In this document: positions 26,809 to 37,943 of the stretch, one piece after another
Position numbering within the stretch: position 1 is the first letter of the stretch
Layout: every line of letters starts with the position of its first letter
Assembly: GCA_900215285.1 (NCBI GenBank)
Contig: OCMG01000004.1
Location: 1,235,501-1,299,500, forward strand
Direction of reading: 5' to 3'
Length of the DNA: 64,000 nucleotides
From: Ensifer adhaerens
GTDB lineage: Bacteria; Pseudomonadota; Alphaproteobacteria; Rhizobiales; Rhizobiaceae
Position numbers and translations under genes: made by a program
The notes under the pieces: generated by a model
Databases searched by the model: none
Told to the model about the DNA's origin: nothing
The model's input: the letters and a program-made list of their open reading frames with translations, nothing else

Positions 26809-28255
26809 GCATCCGCCCGTCGTCATCTCGGCGCGCATCCGCAACGCCATGCGGATCGCAGCGCTCGATGAACCGGCCGAGCGCGTCGGCTTGCGCGTCG
26901 GCCAGGGCATCGCCGAGGCGCGGGCCTGCCTGCCGGATCTCGATGTCATCGAGGCGGAGCCGGCAGCGGATGCGCGGCTGCTCGCCAGCCTTGCCGACTG
27001 GTGCGGGCGCTATACGCCGCTGGTCGCGCTCCACGGCGACAACGCGCTCTTTCTCGACGTGACCGGCTGCTGTCATCTCTTCGGCGGCGAGCGGGCGCTG
27101 TTCGACGATCTGGCCGCAAGGCTCTTCCACATGGGTTTCGAAGCGCGACTTGCGTTATCGGCGACGCCCGGTCTCTCCTATGCCATGGCGCTCGCCGGCC
27201 GCCAGCAGATTTTGCCGACAGGCGAGGAGGCCGCCATGCTGCGCGGGTTGCCGCTTTCGTCACTGCGACTTGAAGCCGTCACGCTCGATGGTCTCGCGCA
27301 GGCCGGGCTGAGACAGGCGGGCGATATCATGGATCTGCCGCGTGCCCCTCTTGCCCGCCGTTTCGGGCCGGATGTTCTGACCCGGCTCGATCAGGCGCTG
27401 GGGCGTGAGGGGGAGCCTGTGTCGCCGCGCCTGCCGGTCGCCGCCCTTTCCGCCGAGCGGCAACTGGCCGAGCCGGTGACGGGCGAGGAGGATATCCTGA
27501 CGCTGGCCCAGCATCTCGGCGGCAATCTGGAAGAGACGCTGGCGCAGCGCGGTCTGGGCGGCCTCAGTTTCGCGCTGACGCTCTACCGGGTGGATGGCAA
27601 GGTCTTGTCGATTGCCGTCCGTGCGCCGGCGCCGTTGAAGGCCGCCGCGCGCATTGCCGGGCTCTTCCGCGAGCGCCTCGCCGCCATTCACGACGATTTC
27701 GATGCCGGCTACGGGTTCGAGACGGTGCGGCTCTCGGTTCTGGCAACCGGCCCGCTTGATCCGGTGCAGCCGGATTTCGCCAGTGCCGGACGCTCCGACC
27801 TGTCGCTCGATGATTTCGTCGGCAAGGTCGAGGCGCGGCTTGGCAGCGGCGTGGTCCGCGTCCCGGTTCTCCATGAGAGCCACGTTCCGGAACGCGCCTC
27901 GGCGCTTGCCCCTTTCAGCTGCGATCTGATGAATGGCCCGCAGGAGAAAAATTGGCCCGCGCGATTGCGCCCCATGCGGCTCTTTGCCCATCCCGAGCCG
28001 GTGGAGGCCATCGCCGAAGTGCCGGAAGGGCCGCCGATCACCTTTCGTTGGCGGCGCACCTTCCACCGTGTCAGCCGCGCCGAAGGGCCGGAGCGGATCG
28101 AGGCGGAATGGTGGATCGACGGCGAGGCGGCAAGCCCGCGCGACTATTTCCGCATCGAGGATCAGGGCGGCCGGCGCTTCTGGCTCTATCGCGAAGGGCT
28201 TTATGGGGTGGGAGCATTGCCGCCGCGCTGGTTCATGCATGGGGTCTTCGCATGA
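26651..28255 (+). CDS. imuB: Y-family polymerase-like mutagenesis protein ImuB
   Basis: ImuB (about 534 residues) is an inactive Y-family (DinB-like) polymerase that links DnaE2 to the beta clamp. The N-terminal part has [16 protein letters not shown], then palm-like sequence with [16 protein letters not shown], where catalytic acidic residues of true DinB enzymes are not all kept. [14 protein letters not shown] and the helix-hairpin-helix region follow. The start ATG at 26651 has GGAG upstream. The gene overlaps imuA by 158 bases in a different frame, and its stop overlaps the dnaE2 start (ATGA). Confidence 0.92.
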   Translation: MTVNFTKPDKTLFTHLGQRILTVLLPRLPTDRIARIRWGASWRLMGRSAGRPEHPPVVISARIRNAMRIAALDEPAERVGLRVGQGIAEARACLPDLDVIEAEPAADARLLASLADWCGRYTPLVALHGDNALFLDVTGCCHLFGGERALFDDLAARLFHMGFEARLALSATPGLSYAMALAGRQQILPTGEEAAMLRGLPLSSLRLEAVTLDGLAQAGLRQAGDIMDLPRAPLARRFGPDVLTRLDQALGREGEPVSPRLPVAALSAERQLAEPVTGEEDILTLAQHLGGNLEETLAQRGLGGLSFALTLYRVDGKVLSIAVRAPAPLKAAARIAGLFRERLAAIHDDFDAGYGFETVRLSVLATGPLDPVQPDFASAGRSDLSLDDFVGKVEARLGSGVVRVPVLHESHVPERASALAPFSCDLMNGPQEKNWPARLRPMRLFAHPEPVEAIAEVPEGPPITFRWRRTFHRVSRAEGPERIEAEWWIDGEAASPRDYFRIEDQGGRRFWLYREGLYGVGALPPRWFMHGVFA

Positions 28256-31200
28256 GCGAGGTTTTCATCTTCCCCGAGCTTGGCGCGCGCAGCAATTTCT
28301 CCTTTCTGGAAGGCGCGTCCCATCCGGAGGAGATGGTGGATGCCGCGAAGGCAGCAGGTCTGTCGGGCCTTGGCCTTGCCGACCGCAACACGGTGGCGGG
28401 TGTCGTCAGGGCGCATCTGACCGCCAAGGAACGCGGTTTTCCCTACAAGCCCGGCGCGCGGCTCGTCTTCAGCGACGCAACGCCGGATATTCTCGCCTAT
28501 CCGGTCGATCGCGCCGCCTGGGGCCGGCTGTGCCGGATGCTGAGTGCGGGAAACATGCGGGCCGAAAAGGGAACTTGCCAGCTTTTCGAAGCCGATCTTA
28601 TGGAATGGGGCGATGGGCTGCTTCTGATCGCCCTGCCGCCGGTTGATCAGGAGAGCGATCCGCTGGCAGCCCTTCTTGAGCGTCTCAAAACTCGTTTCGG
28701 CGATGCCGTCCATCTTGGCCTCTCGGCGCGCTATGACGGAAATGACCGGCTGACTTTCGGCTGGCTGTCTGCGCTGGCTGAAAGCTGTGGCATCGCCCCC
28801 ATTGCACTCAACGAGCCATTCTATCATGACGTGGTCCGTCGCCCGCTCGCCGATATCGTGGCGGCGATCCGTCATCGGGTGAAGGTGGCGGATGCCGGGT
28901 TCCTGCTGGCGGCCAATGCCGAGCGGCACCTGAAGGGGCCGGCGGAGATGACGCGTATCTTCCGCGACTATCCTCAAGCCATCGAGAATGCGCACATGTT
29001 CTTCGCGCGTCTCCGCTTCTCGTTGGACGAGCTGCAATATCAATATCCGGACGAATCCTTCCCCGGCGAAACACCGGCCGAGACGCTGCGACGGCTGGCC
29101 TGGGAGGGGGCGGCTGACCGATACCCCGAGGGCGTGCCGGAAAAGGTCGCGGGGCAGATTGAGCACGAACTGGCGGTCATTTCAGAGCTTCGGTACGAGC
29201 CCTATTTTCTCACCGTGCGTAATCTGGTGACTTTTGCGCGCTCGAAGAAAATCCTCTGCCAGGGGCGCGGCTCGGCGGCCAATTCCACCGTCTGTTTCTG
29301 CATCGGCATCACCGAGGTCAATCCCAACCTGACGGACCTTCTCTTCGAGCGCTTCATCTCGCCGGAGCGGCGCGAGCCGCCGGATATTGATGTCGATTTC
29401 GAACATGCGCGGCGCAATGAGGTGATCGAATATATCTATGAGCGCTATGGCCGCGATCATGCTGGGCTGGCAGCGGCCGTGACGACCTATCGGGCGCGTT
29501 CGGCGGGGCGGGAGACGGCGAAGGTGCTGGGTCTGTCCGAGGATGTGCAGTCGGCGCTGTCGGGTGCGATCTGGGGCTGGTCGACAAAGGAGCTGAGCGA
29601 GCGTGAGGCGCGCGCCGCCGGTCTCGACATCCGCGATCCTCTGACGCGGCGGGTGCTGGATCACGCCTCGACGCTGATGGGTTTCCCGCGCCATCTGACG
29701 CAGCATTCCGGCGGCTTCGTCATTACCCGCGACCGGCTCGACGAGGTGGTGCCGATCATGCCGACCGCGATGGACGCGCGCACCATGGTCGAATGGGACA
29801 AGGACGATCTCGACGCGCTGGGCATTCTCAAGATCGACGTGCTGGCGCTGGGCATGCTCACCTGCATCGCCAAGGCCTTCAAGCTGCTGGAAGACCATTA
29901 CCAACGACCGATGACGCTTGCCTCCATGCCGAAGGAAGAGGACTTTGTCTATGACATGGCATGCCGTGCCGACACGATCGGCGTCTTCCAGATCGAGAGC
30001 CGGGCTCAGATGTCGATGTTGCCGCGGCTGAGGCCAAGGGAATTCTATGATCTTGTGATCGAAGTGGCCATCGTGCGGCCCGGTCCCATCCAGGGCGGCA
30101 TGGTGCATCCCTATCTCAAGCGCCGGCAGGGGCTGGAGAAAGTCACCTATCCGAAGGAGGAGCTGCGCGCAGTTCTGGGGCGGACGAAGGGCGTGCCGCT
30201 TTTCCAGGAGCAGGCGATGAAGATCGCCATTGTCGCGGCCGGTTTCACGCCTGCCGAGGCCGACAAGCTACGTCGCGCGATGGCGACATTTCGGAGGCTC
30301 GGCACGATCCACGAGTTCCGTGACAAGATGGTGGCCGGCATGGTGGCGAATGGCTACGAGGCGGAGTTCGCGCTGCGCTGCTTCCAGCAGATCGAGGGGT
30401 TCGGGGATTACGGTTTTCCGGAAAGCCATGCGGCGTCCTTCGCGCTGCTCGTCTATGCGTCCTGCTGGCTGAAGGCGAAATATCCGGATGTATTCTGTGC
30501 CGCCCTTCTCAATTCCCAGCCTATGGGCTTTTACGCGCCGGGCCAGCTTGTCCGCGATGCGCGCGAACATGGCGTCGAGGTGCGTCCGGTCGATGTGAAC
30601 CTGTCCGACTGGGATTCGACGCTGGAAGAGACGGTTTTCGATCCGCGCCGGATCGCCGGGCCGCACCGGTCCATGGTGGGTGTCATCGAGACGAAACGGG
30701 CGGTCCGGCTCGGTTTCCATCAGGTCAAGGGTTTAGGCGAAGACGATATGAAGAAGCTCGTGGCCATGCGCGGGTCGGGCTATCCGTCGATCCGGGCATT
30801 GTGGCTGCGCTCTGGTCTTACCCGAAGTGTCATCGAGCGGCTGGCGGATGCAGATTGCTTCCGTTCCATGGGGCTCGACCGGCGGCAGGCGCTGTGGGAA
30901 GCCCGCGCGCTCGATCAGAAATCGGCGGCGGAGGCCATGCCGCTTTTCGAGGCGGCGAAGCGGAAGGCCGATGCCTTGTCCGTGACCATGCCCATGTCCG
31001 AGACAGTCTCCGACCCCATGGATGGCATTCAGGCCGAGCCGCAGGTTCTGCTCCCGAAGATGCGCGACAGCGAACATGTCGTACAGGATTATCGCTATCT
31101 GACGCTTTCCCTGAAAGCGCATCCCCTTTCCTTCCTGCGCGATCAGCTTTCCGCCATGGGGATAGGCACTTCCGAGCGGATCAAGACTTCGCCGAATGGA

Positions 31201-31680
31201 CGTCGCCTGACGGGGGCCGGTCTCGTGCTCGTGCGCCAGCGGCCGGGGACCGCCAAGGGGGTGATCTTCATGACGCTGGAGGATGAGACCGGGGTGCTGA
31301 ACGTCATCGTCTGGCCGAAGGTGTTCGAGCGGTTCCGTCCGGTCGTCATGGGCGCGCGGCTTGTCAATGTGCGTGGTCAATTACAGAGTGCGGAGGGCGT
31401 GACGCATCTCGTGGCCGAACATATCGAGGATATATCGCCCATGCTCGGTCTCCTGGAGGTGCAGGGAGCTGATCTGGAGAGCCTGGCGCGTGCGGATGAG
31501 GTGCGCCGTCCGGGTGTTGATCAGCGTGAAAAGCGGAGCGAGGATTATTGGCGACGTGGCGGTTCGGCGGATTCTGTGCTTGCCGTGGGGCCGGGATCTG
31601 GATCTCCCATGCCGCCTGCATTGGTGCCGCGCCACATTCCGGCAGCGGAGGTCATGCCGAAGGGGCGGAATTTTCATTGA
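28252..31680 (+). CDS. dnaE2: Error-prone DNA polymerase DnaE2
   Basis: DnaE2 (1142 residues) is the C-family polymerase of SOS-induced mutagenesis. The N-terminal PHP domain starts [18 protein letters not shown], with [13 protein letters not shown]. The catalytic Asp pair is in [16 protein letters not shown] at about residue 377. [17 protein letters not shown] and [18 protein letters not shown] are DnaE-type motifs, and a C-terminal OB-fold covers about residues 985–1065. The ATG overlaps the imuB stop (ATGA). It completes the LexA-controlled unit. Confidence 0.96.
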   Translation: MSEVFIFPELGARSNFSFLEGASHPEEMVDAAKAAGLSGLGLADRNTVAGVVRAHLTAKERGFPYKPGARLVFSDATPDILAYPVDRAAWGRLCRMLSAGNMRAEKGTCQLFEADLMEWGDGLLLIALPPVDQESDPLAALLERLKTRFGDAVHLGLSARYDGNDRLTFGWLSALAESCGIAPIALNEPFYHDVVRRPLADIVAAIRHRVKVADAGFLLAANAERHLKGPAEMTRIFRDYPQAIENAHMFFARLRFSLDELQYQYPDESFPGETPAETLRRLAWEGAADRYPEGVPEKVAGQIEHELAVISELRYEPYFLTVRNLVTFARSKKILCQGRGSAANSTVCFCIGITEVNPNLTDLLFERFISPERREPPDIDVDFEHARRNEVIEYIYERYGRDHAGLAAAVTTYRARSAGRETAKVLGLSEDVQSALSGAIWGWSTKELSEREARAAGLDIRDPLTRRVLDHASTLMGFPRHLTQHSGGFVITRDRLDEVVPIMPTAMDARTMVEWDKDDLDALGILKIDVLALGMLTCIAKAFKLLEDHYQRPMTLASMPKEEDFVYDMACRADTIGVFQIESRAQMSMLPRLRPREFYDLVIEVAIVRPGPIQGGMVHPYLKRRQGLEKVTYPKEELRAVLGRTKGVPLFQEQAMKIAIVAAGFTPAEADKLRRAMATFRRLGTIHEFRDKMVAGMVANGYEAEFALRCFQQIEGFGDYGFPESHAASFALLVYASCWLKAKYPDVFCAALLNSQPMGFYAPGQLVRDAREHGVEVRPVDVNLSDWDSTLEETVFDPRRIAGPHRSMVGVIETKRAVRLGFHQVKGLGEDDMKKLVAMRGSGYPSIRALWLRSGLTRSVIERLADADCFRSMGLDRRQALWEARALDQKSAAEAMPLFEAAKRKADALSVTMPMSETVSDPMDGIQAEPQVLLPKMRDSEHVVQDYRYLTLSLKAHPLSFLRDQLSAMGIGTSERIKTSPNGRRLTGAGLVLVRQRPGTAKGVIFMTLEDETGVLNVIVWPKVFERFRPVVMGARLVNVRGQLQSAEGVTHLVAEHIEDISPMLGLLEVQGADLESLARADEVRRPGVDQREKRSEDYWRRGGSADSVLAVGPGSGSPMPPALVPRHIPAAEVMPKGRNFH

Positions 31681-31800
31681 ACGCGGCTTGTGGCGAAAGG
31701 CGAACTGTGATTTCCCTTCGATACGCAAATTCAAAATGTTAGAGCACCTTGGTGTATCCGCAAGGATTTTGAGGCGCTCGAGATGCCAATGGAGAGTGGC

Positions 31801-32400
31801 ATGAGCGGCAAGGCGTTGATCGTCATCGACGTGCAAAACGATTTCTGCCCGGGCGGCAAGCTCGCCGTGGCAGATGGGGACGCGATCTTGCCGGCGGTCA
31901 ACCGGCTGATCGGTGAATTCGACCATGTCGTGCTGACACAGGACTGGCATCCGGCCGGACATTCCAGCTTTGCCTCGACGCATCCCGGCAAGGCGCCGTT
32001 CGAAGATATCGACATGCCTTATGGGCGGCAGACGCTCTGGCCCGACCATTGTGTGCAGGGGACGGAGGGCGCAGCATTTCACCCGGCGCTTGTCTGGACC
32101 AAGGCTCAGCTTGTGATCCGTAAAGGCTTCCGGGTCGGTATCGACAGCTATTCGGCCTTTTTCGAAAACGATCACAAGACGCCAACGGGTCTTGGCGGCT
32201 ATCTGAAGGAGCGCGGCATCGATACAGTGACGCTGTGCGGACTGGCGACAGACTATTGTGTGGCCTATTCTGCGCTTGATGCCGTCTCGCTCGGCTTCAA
32301 GGCGGATGTCCGGCTGGAGGCCTGCCGGGGTATCGATCTTGGCGGCTCGGTCGCCACGATGATCAGCCGCATGCGCGAGGCCGGCGTCACCATCGCCTGA
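31801..32400 (+). CDS. pncA: Nicotinamidase
   Basis: PncA (199 residues) deamidates nicotinamide to nicotinate for NAD salvage. The catalytic triad is visible: Asp in [12 protein letters not shown], Lys in VIRKGFR and Cys in [10 protein letters not shown]. Metal ligands are in [10 protein letters not shown]. The ATG at 31801 has GGAG at the right spacing. An in-frame ATG 18 bases upstream is less well placed. pncB, the next enzyme, follows after 20 bases. Confidence 0.95.
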   Translation: MSGKALIVIDVQNDFCPGGKLAVADGDAILPAVNRLIGEFDHVVLTQDWHPAGHSSFASTHPGKAPFEDIDMPYGRQTLWPDHCVQGTEGAAFHPALVWTKAQLVIRKGFRVGIDSYSAFFENDHKTPTGLGGYLKERGIDTVTLCGLATDYCVAYSALDAVSLGFKADVRLEACRGIDLGGSVATMISRMREAGVTIA

Positions 32401-32420
32401 TTGCGGCCGGGGAGGCCATC

Positions 32421-33725
32421 ATGACCAAGACCGACCTGGCGCGCCGCGTCTATAACCACGCCTGGAAGCTGGACCCGATCATCCGCAGTCTGCTCGACAC
32501 GGATTTCTACAAGCTGCTGATGCAGCAGATGATCTGGCAACAATATGCGGACGTGAATGTCGAGTTTTCGCTGATCAACCGGACGAAGACGGTGCGGCTT
32601 GCCGACGTGATCGACGAGGGTGAATTGCGCGAGCAGCTCGACCATGCCCGCACGTTGCGTTTCTCCAAGAAGGAAATGATCTGGCTGGCGGGTAACACGT
32701 TTTATGGCCGCAAGCAGATTTTTTCACCGGATTTCCTGCAATGGCTGACGGATTTCCGCCTGCCGGACTATCAGCTGGAAAAGCGCGATGGTCAGTATGA
32801 ACTTACGTTCTCCGGTCCGTGGGCCGAAACAACCATGTGGGAAATTCCGGCTCTCGCCATCATCAACGAGCTGCGCTCCCGCGCGGCGTTGAAGGGCTTT
32901 GGCCGCTTCGAACTCGACGTGCTCTATGCCCGCGCCAAGGCGCGGATGTGGACGAAGGTCGAGGCGCTGAAGCAATATCCGGCGCTGCGCATTTCCGATT
33001 TCGGCACGCGGCGGCGGCATTCATTCCTGTGGCAGCGCTGGTGCGTCGAAGCGCTGAAGGAAGGAATCGGAGCAGGCTTTTCGGGCACGTCCAATGTGCT
33101 GCTTGCCATGGACACCGATCTTGAGGCGCTGGGGACGAATGCGCATGAATTGCCGATGGTCGCGGCGGCGCTTTCGCAGACGGATGCGGAGCTCACCTAT
33201 GCGCCCTACAAGGTTCTGGAGGACTGGCGCCAGCTTTATGGCGGCAACCTCCTGATCGTGCTGCCGGATGCTTTCGGCACCGCCTCCTTCCTGCGCAATG
33301 CGCCGGACTGGGTTGCCGACTGGACCGGCTTTCGCCCTGATAGCGCGCCACCGATCGAGGGTGGTGAAAAGATCATCGAATGGTGGGAGAAGAAGGGGCG
33401 GGATCCGCGCGGCAAGCTGCTGGTCTTTTCCGACGGACTCGATGTCGAGACCATCATCAAGACCTATCGGCATTTCGAGGGCCGCGTTCGGATGAGCTTT
33501 GGCTGGGGCACCAATCTGACGAATGATTTCGCCGATTGCGCCCCGCGGGACACGCCCGGCCTTTTGCCGATCTCCATTGTCTGCAAGGTGTCGCATGCGA
33601 ATGGTCGTCCGGCCGTGAAGCTCTCCGACAATCCGCGCAAGGCGACGGGGGAGCCGGCGGAGGTGGAGCGCTACAAGCGGTTTTTCGGCACCGAAGATTT
33701 CGCAGAGCTTGAACTCAAGGTCTAG
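32421..33725 (+). CDS. pncB: Nicotinate phosphoribosyltransferase
   Basis: PncB (434 residues) makes nicotinate mononucleotide from nicotinate and PRPP with [20 protein letters not shown] near the N-terminus, [12 protein letters not shown], and [12 protein letters not shown] are family marks, as is [15 protein letters not shown] in the barrel. GGGGAGG precedes the ATG. It works downstream of pncA. The next step (NadD) is encoded in this window at 42516–43142. Confidence 0.96.
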   Translation: MTKTDLARRVYNHAWKLDPIIRSLLDTDFYKLLMQQMIWQQYADVNVEFSLINRTKTVRLADVIDEGELREQLDHARTLRFSKKEMIWLAGNTFYGRKQIFSPDFLQWLTDFRLPDYQLEKRDGQYELTFSGPWAETTMWEIPALAIINELRSRAALKGFGRFELDVLYARAKARMWTKVEALKQYPALRISDFGTRRRHSFLWQRWCVEALKEGIGAGFSGTSNVLLAMDTDLEALGTNAHELPMVAAALSQTDAELTYAPYKVLEDWRQLYGGNLLIVLPDAFGTASFLRNAPDWVADWTGFRPDSAPPIEGGEKIIEWWEKKGRDPRGKLLVFSDGLDVETIIKTYRHFEGRVRMSFGWGTNLTNDFADCAPRDTPGLLPISIVCKVSHANGRPAVKLSDNPRKATGEPAEVERYKRFFGTEDFAELELKV

Positions 33726-33806
33726 CCCTCAATGGGCCCGTTTCCTGCTTTCACCTCGCCGAACGCAGCGTTTACAAAAGGTCGCAGATTCGGCGCTTGA
33801 TCTATC

Positions 33807-33835
33807 TTGACAACCAGTCTCCGGTTTTGATTAAA
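33807..33835 (+). promoter_or_regulatory. Candidate sigma70 promoter of bfd
   Basis: TTGACA (33807–33812) and an AT-rich attaaa hexamer (33830–33835) are separated by 17 bases, 37 bases before the bfd start. The -35 is perfect and the -10 weak, suggesting activator or iron-dependent control, but no Fur, Irr or RirA box was recognised. Confidence 0.45.
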
Positions 33836-33871
33836 GTGGAGCCTGGAAGATAGGTTTAGAGAACGGTCGCC

Positions 33872-34177
33872 ATGCTGGTCTGTAGCTGCAATTTTATCAC
33901 CGACGCCGAGATCCGTGAGGTCATCAACGGTTTTCTCGAAGAGGACTGCTGGCAGCTCATCGTTCCGGGCAAGGTCTATCACGCCATGCAGAAGCGCGGG
34001 CGATGCTGCGGCTGTTTCCCGAACGTCGTCGATATCATCGTCTCCGCGACCGAAGAGTTTCATCGCAAGCGCAATTTCACGGATGAGAAGGTCGTCGATT
34101 TCATGGAGCGGCTTCGCCGTTTCGAAGAAGAGCAGAAGACTGCACTGCGCGAGCGCCGCAATCCGCGTGTGGCCTGA
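33872..34177 (+). CDS. bfd: Bacterioferritin-associated ferredoxin
   Basis: Bfd (101 residues) is a [2Fe-2S] BFD-like ferredoxin that passes electrons to bacterioferritin to release stored iron. The four cluster cysteines are visible as CSC near residue 4–6 and CCGC near residue 45–48 (GRCCGCFPNVVDI). A charged helical tail of about 35 residues follows, as in other rhizobial members. bfr is 100 bases downstream on the same strand. Confidence 0.93.
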   Translation: MLVCSCNFITDAEIREVINGFLEEDCWQLIVPGKVYHAMQKRGRCCGCFPNVVDIIVSATEEFHRKRNFTDEKVVDFMERLRRFEEEQKTALRERRNPRVA

Positions 34178-34277
34178 TTTTCTGCCGCAAGATTTCCTCA
34201 AATAACTTGATAATCATCGAGCTGGCCGCTTAAGTGGGGTCGGGGCGGAAATATCTTTAAATCTTAAGGAGATGCTT

Positions 34278-34763
34278 ATGAAGGGCGACAAGAAAGTGAT
34301 CGAACGGCTGAACGAGGCGCTGTTCCTCGAGCTCGGCGCAGTCAACCAATACTGGCTGCATTATCGCCTTCTGGAGGACTGGGGTTACCAGAAGCTCGCC
34401 AAGAAGGAACGCGCGGAATCGATCGAAGAGATGCAGCATGCCGACAAGATCGTCGCGCGCATCATCTTCCTCGAAGGTCATCCGAACCTTCAGACCGTCG
34501 CGCCGCTGCGTATCGGCCAGAACGTGAAGGAAGTGCTCAAGGCCGATCTCGCCGGCGAATATGACGCCCGCACGTCCTACAAGAAGTCTCGCGAAATCTG
34601 TTATGAAGCCGGTGACTATGTCACGATGCAGCTTTTCGAGGGCCTTCTCAGCGACGAGGAAGGTCATATCGACTTCCTCGAAACGCAGCTTGAGCTTCTC
34701 GATAAGATTGGCGAAGAGCGTTATGGCCTCTTGAATGCCGCTTCCGCCGACGAAGCGGAATAA
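34278..34763 (+). CDS. bfr: Bacterioferritin
   Basis: Bfr (161 residues) forms a 24-mer haem-containing iron store. Ferroxidase ligands fit: Glu in [12 protein letters not shown], Glu and His of EEMQHADKI (also the haem ligand Met52), Glu in [11 protein letters not shown], and EEGHIDFLE near residue 127. The ATG at 34278 is correctly spaced from AAGGAG. The ATG at 34272 directly touches that site and is unlikely. A terminator follows. Confidence 0.97.
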   Translation: MKGDKKVIERLNEALFLELGAVNQYWLHYRLLEDWGYQKLAKKERAESIEEMQHADKIVARIIFLEGHPNLQTVAPLRIGQNVKEVLKADLAGEYDARTSYKKSREICYEAGDYVTMQLFEGLLSDEEGHIDFLETQLELLDKIGEERYGLLNAASADEAE

Positions 34764-34784
34764 GCGTCGCACCTTCGATGATTG

Positions 34785-34820
34785 GGAGCCTCTTCATGCG
34801 CGCATGGGGAGGCTTTTTCG
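34785..34820 (+). terminator. Rho-independent terminator after bfr
   Basis: An agcctc / gaggct stem with a 16-nt loop (itself containing atgcgcgcat) is followed by five T. It lies 22 bases after the bfr stop, where bfr and rppH converge. Confidence 0.75.
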
Positions 34821-34829
34821 TGGCCACCT

Positions 34830-35351
34830 TTACACGCCAAGATGGCGGAATGCCTCAACGACCTTCAGGTAGACGTTGCGCTTGAAGGGGACGATGAGCT
34901 CGGGCAGCTCTTCCATCCTCTTCCATTCCCAGGCGTCGAATTCCGCGGCGTGACCGCCCGGCGGCGGATTGATGGCGATCTCGTCTTCGGAGCCTTCGAA
35001 ACGGAAGGCGAACCAGCGCTGGGTCTGGCCGCGATACTTGCCCTTCAACCCGATGCCGATCAGTTGCGCAGGCAGGTCGTAATTGATCCAGTCCGGCGCT
35101 TCGGCCAGAAGGCTTGCCGTCTTTATGCCGGTTTCCTCGTAGAGCTCGCGCCAGGCCGCTTCCAGCGGTTCCTCGCCCTTGTCGATGCCGCCTTGCGGCA
35201 TCTGCCAGAGCTGCGGCGAGCCGTCATATTCGGAATTCTCTTCCGGAATCCGGCGTCCGGCCCAGACGAGGCCGTCACCATTGATCACCATGACGCCCAC
35301 GCAGGGGCGATAGGGCAGGTCTTCCGCCCGGACAATCTTGTGCTCTTTCAT
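34830..35351 (-). CDS. rppH: RNA pyrophosphohydrolase
   Basis: RppH (173 residues; also called NudH/IalA) removes pyrophosphate from 5'-triphosphate RNA ends, starting mRNA decay. The Nudix box is complete in [20 protein letters not shown], ending [15 protein letters not shown] at the N-terminus and LWQMPQ before the box are family features. It is the last gene of the leftward block, nine bases after the deacetylase-like gene. Confidence 0.95.
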   Translation of the reverse strand: MKEHKIVRAEDLPYRPCVGVMVINGDGLVWAGRRIPEENSEYDGSPQLWQMPQGGIDKGEEPLEAAWRELYEETGIKTASLLAEAPDWINYDLPAQLIGIGLKGKYRGQTQRWFAFRFEGSEDEIAINPPPGGHAAEFDAWEWKRMEELPELIVPFKRNVYLKVVEAFRHLGV

Positions 35352-35360
35352 GGGGCTGGC

Positions 35361-36551
35361 TCAGTTCTTCGCAGGGGTGTCGGCAAGCGCGGATACGCCG
35401 ACAATTTCTATCCCGCGGCCCTGCGCTGCGTCTACCCATTTCTTGATGGCTGCGATGCTTTCATCAAAGCCGGCGGCAACGCCGATCGCATAGCCGTTTC
35501 GATCAGCCATCCGCTCCAAATCGTCCAGCTTCTTCAAGATGGCCGTCTGATTGACATCGGTGTCGAGGGTGAGGCTGGCGAAGGCATGCGGCATGGACAA
35601 TGCGCCGGCAAGCTGGCCGCTGAGCGACTGCGCCGTCGAGCCGTCGTCCAGAAACATCAGCCCGCGTCCTGCAATGTCGCGCATGACCGGCTCCAGAGCG
35701 TCCGGATCGGCCAGGAACTTGCCGCCCAAATAGTTCATGACGCCCGTGTAGCTGTCCATCCGCGCCATATCCTGATGCAGGTTGGCGAGATTGGCCGCCG
35801 CACCCTTGGAGGTAACCAGCGTTCCCGGCCCGGGATTGTTGTCCGGATAGTCGAAGGGCTCCATCGGCACCTGCAACAGCACTTCGTGTCCATTGCGGCG
35901 TGCCTCCGGTACCCAGCGCGAAAGGCTGTTGCCGTTGGCGGCAAATGCCAGCGTCACTTCCTCCGGAAGATCGCGCACCGCGCGCATCGTTCCCGTCTGG
36001 CTGATGCCAAGCCCCGAAACGACAATGGCAATGCGGGTTCCGCGGGCGCCGGACCAGGGGCGCGCATAGTAGTCGAAGGGACGCAGGCCATCGGGTCCGA
36101 TCTTGGGCAGCTTGCCCTCCGGCGTATCCTCGATCAGATCAAGATTGGGAAGACCTGCGAGCCGTCTGTCCTGCGTTTTGCCGGCGCTGATCATGACGGG
36201 ACCGGAGCCGTCGCGCGGCTTCGGCGAATAGGTTGTGACGACGGACCCGTCTTCCATCGTTTGCCTGACGACATTGGCGCCGTCCTGGCCGCTGCCCTTG
36301 GACAGGCCGCTGACATTGGCGCCGGGATTGCCGCCTGGATTGGCCGGCTTTGCTGCCGCCTCCTTGGGTGGGGCGGGCATGTGGGCTGCCGTCAGCTTGT
36401 CGCCATAGACCGTGGGCCAGACGGAAATCCCGCCGATGACGACGAGGCCGGCAAGCCAGGTCGCGCCGGTCAGAATGGCGCGAAAGGGGATACCGCCCTT
36501 CGGCGTCCCCTTTCGATTCTGTCCAAGCGGCGCATGAAGGTCGCTATTCAC
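35361..36551 (-). CDS. Divergent polysaccharide deacetylase family protein
   Basis: This protein of about 396 residues belongs to the divergent polysaccharide deacetylase family (Polysacc_deac_2), often next to ctpA and envC and presumed to act on the cell wall. One membrane anchor (ILTGATWLAGLVVIGGISVW) is followed by a Pro/Gly-rich linker of about 110 residues, then the catalytic-like domain with IAIVVSGLGIS, VLLQVPMEPFDYPDNNPGP and GLMFLDDGST. Family homology suggests the GTG at 36551 (VNSDLHAPLGQNR). A GTG at 36599 would add 16 residues. Confidence 0.88.
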   Translation of the reverse strand: MNSDLHAPLGQNRKGTPKGGIPFRAILTGATWLAGLVVIGGISVWPTVYGDKLTAAHMPAPPKEAAAKPANPGGNPGANVSGLSKGSGQDGANVVRQTMEDGSVVTTYSPKPRDGSGPVMISAGKTQDRRLAGLPNLDLIEDTPEGKLPKIGPDGLRPFDYYARPWSGARGTRIAIVVSGLGISQTGTMRAVRDLPEEVTLAFAANGNSLSRWVPEARRNGHEVLLQVPMEPFDYPDNNPGPGTLVTSKGAAANLANLHQDMARMDSYTGVMNYLGGKFLADPDALEPVMRDIAGRGLMFLDDGSTAQSLSGQLAGALSMPHAFASLTLDTDVNQTAILKKLDDLERMADRNGYAIGVAAGFDESIAAIKKWVDAAQGRGIEIVGVSALADTPAKN

Positions 36552-36620
36552 GGAAAATCTTGCCTGGCTGAAAGCTTGGCCCGGATGCACCGCAATCACA
36601 GCGCATCCGGGCCAGGCACA

Positions 36621-37943
36621 TTACTTGGCCATCGTGACCTTGGTCGGGTCCGGCGGGAAGGCTGGGTCTGTCTTCACGCCGCGCAGCAGGTCGAGCGCGT
36701 AGTGCAGCTGAACGTCGTCCTTCGGATCCGGCGGCACATAGGCGATGGAGCCGGAGCCTTCCTTGGTCTCGCTCTGGCCCTTGATGTGGCCGGAGAGGCT
36801 CGATTCGCCCTCGACCTCGACCTTGCCCTTCAGGTCATCCGGAACGGGTTCCTCGACCTTGATGTCCGGGGTGATGCCCGTGCCCTGGATGGAGCGGCCA
36901 GACGGCGTGTAGTAGAGCGCCGTCGTCAGGCGCAGCGCACCGCTGTCGCCGAGCTGGATGATCGTCTGGACCGAACCCTTGCCGAACGAACGCGTGCCGA
37001 GAATGGTCGCGCGCTTCAGATCCTGCAGGGCGCCGGACACGATTTCCGAGGCCGAGGCCGTGCCACCGTTGATGAGAACGATGATCGGCTTGCCATGGGA
37101 CAGGTCGCCTTCGGTGGCGTCGAAGCGGCGGGTTTCGCTCGGATCACGGCCACGAGTGGAGACGATCTCGCCCTTGTTCAGGAAGGCGTCCGACACATCG
37201 ATGGCCTGGTCGAGCAGACCGCCGGGGTTCAGGCGAAGGTCAAGCACATAGCCCTTCAACTTGTCGTCCGGCACCTGCGCCTGGATCTTGTCGATCGCCT
37301 TCTTCAGGTCATCGAAGGTCTTCTCGGTGAAGGAGATGATGCGCAGATAACCGACATCCCCCTCGACGCGATACTTGACTGCCTGGACGGCGATGATGTC
37401 GCGCTTGACGGTGAATTCCAGCGGCTTGTCGGCGCCCTGGCGGATGACTTCGAGCTTGATCGGTTCGCCGACCTTGCCGCGCATCTTCTCGACCGCCTGG
37501 TTGAGCGTCAGACCACGAACGTCGGTGCCGTCGATCTTGGAAATGTAGTCGCCGGAGAGAATGCCGGCCTTGGCGGCGGGCGTATCCTCGATCGGGGTGA
37601 CGACCTTGACGAGGTCCTTGTCCATCGTCACTTCGATGCCGAGACCGCCGAATTCGCCCTTGGTCTGGGTGCGCATGTCGGCCGCCTGCTCGGCGTTCAT
37701 GTAGCTCGAATGCGGATCAAGCGAGGAGAGCATGCCGTTGATGGCCGCTTCGATCAGCTTCTTCTCATCCGGCGGCGTTACATATTGCGCCCGAACCCGT
37801 TCGAACACGTCGCCGAAAACCGACAGTTCCTTATAGGTGGAGTTGCCGGCGGCCGAGGCGGGAACGCCTGCCGCGTAGATGACACTCATCGCCGTCGCGC
37901 CGAGAAGCGCACCCGCGACAAGAAGTGAAGCCTTACGTATCAT
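36621..37943 (-). CDS. ctpA: C-terminal processing protease CtpA (S41)
   Basis: CtpA (440 residues) is a periplasmic serine protease acting on envelope proteins. A signal peptide or anchor (residues 1–30), a PDZ domain with GGLGIEVTMDKDLVKVV, and the S41 catalytic domain follow in order. The catalytic Ser is in GGTASASEIVSGAL and the Lys in SFGKGSVQTI. The ATG at 37943 has GGAAAGG upstream, and a longer ORF upstream belongs to envC. Overlap with the envC 3' end is 11 bases. Confidence 0.95.
   Translation of the reverse strand: MIRKASLLVAGALLGATAMSVIYAAGVPASAAGNSTYKELSVFGDVFERVRAQYVTPPDEKKLIEAAINGMLSSLDPHSSYMNAEQAADMRTQTKGEFGGLGIEVTMDKDLVKVVTPIEDTPAAKAGILSGDYISKIDGTDVRGLTLNQAVEKMRGKVGEPIKLEVIRQGADKPLEFTVKRDIIAVQAVKYRVEGDVGYLRIISFTEKTFDDLKKAIDKIQAQVPDDKLKGYVLDLRLNPGGLLDQAIDVSDAFLNKGEIVSTRGRDPSETRRFDATEGDLSHGKPIIVLINGGTASASEIVSGALQDLKRATILGTRSFGKGSVQTIIQLGDSGALRLTTALYYTPSGRSIQGTGITPDIKVEEPVPDDLKGKVEVEGESSLSGHIKGQSETKEGSGSIAYVPPDPKDDVQLHYALDLLRGVKTDPAFPPDPTKVTMAK

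Noticed and set aside
34782..37928. 1048-codon open frame on the + strand across rppH, the deacetylase and ctpA
   Set aside because: Three well-recognised genes with active-site motifs lie on the minus strand. The + translation has no family resemblance and reflects codon bias.
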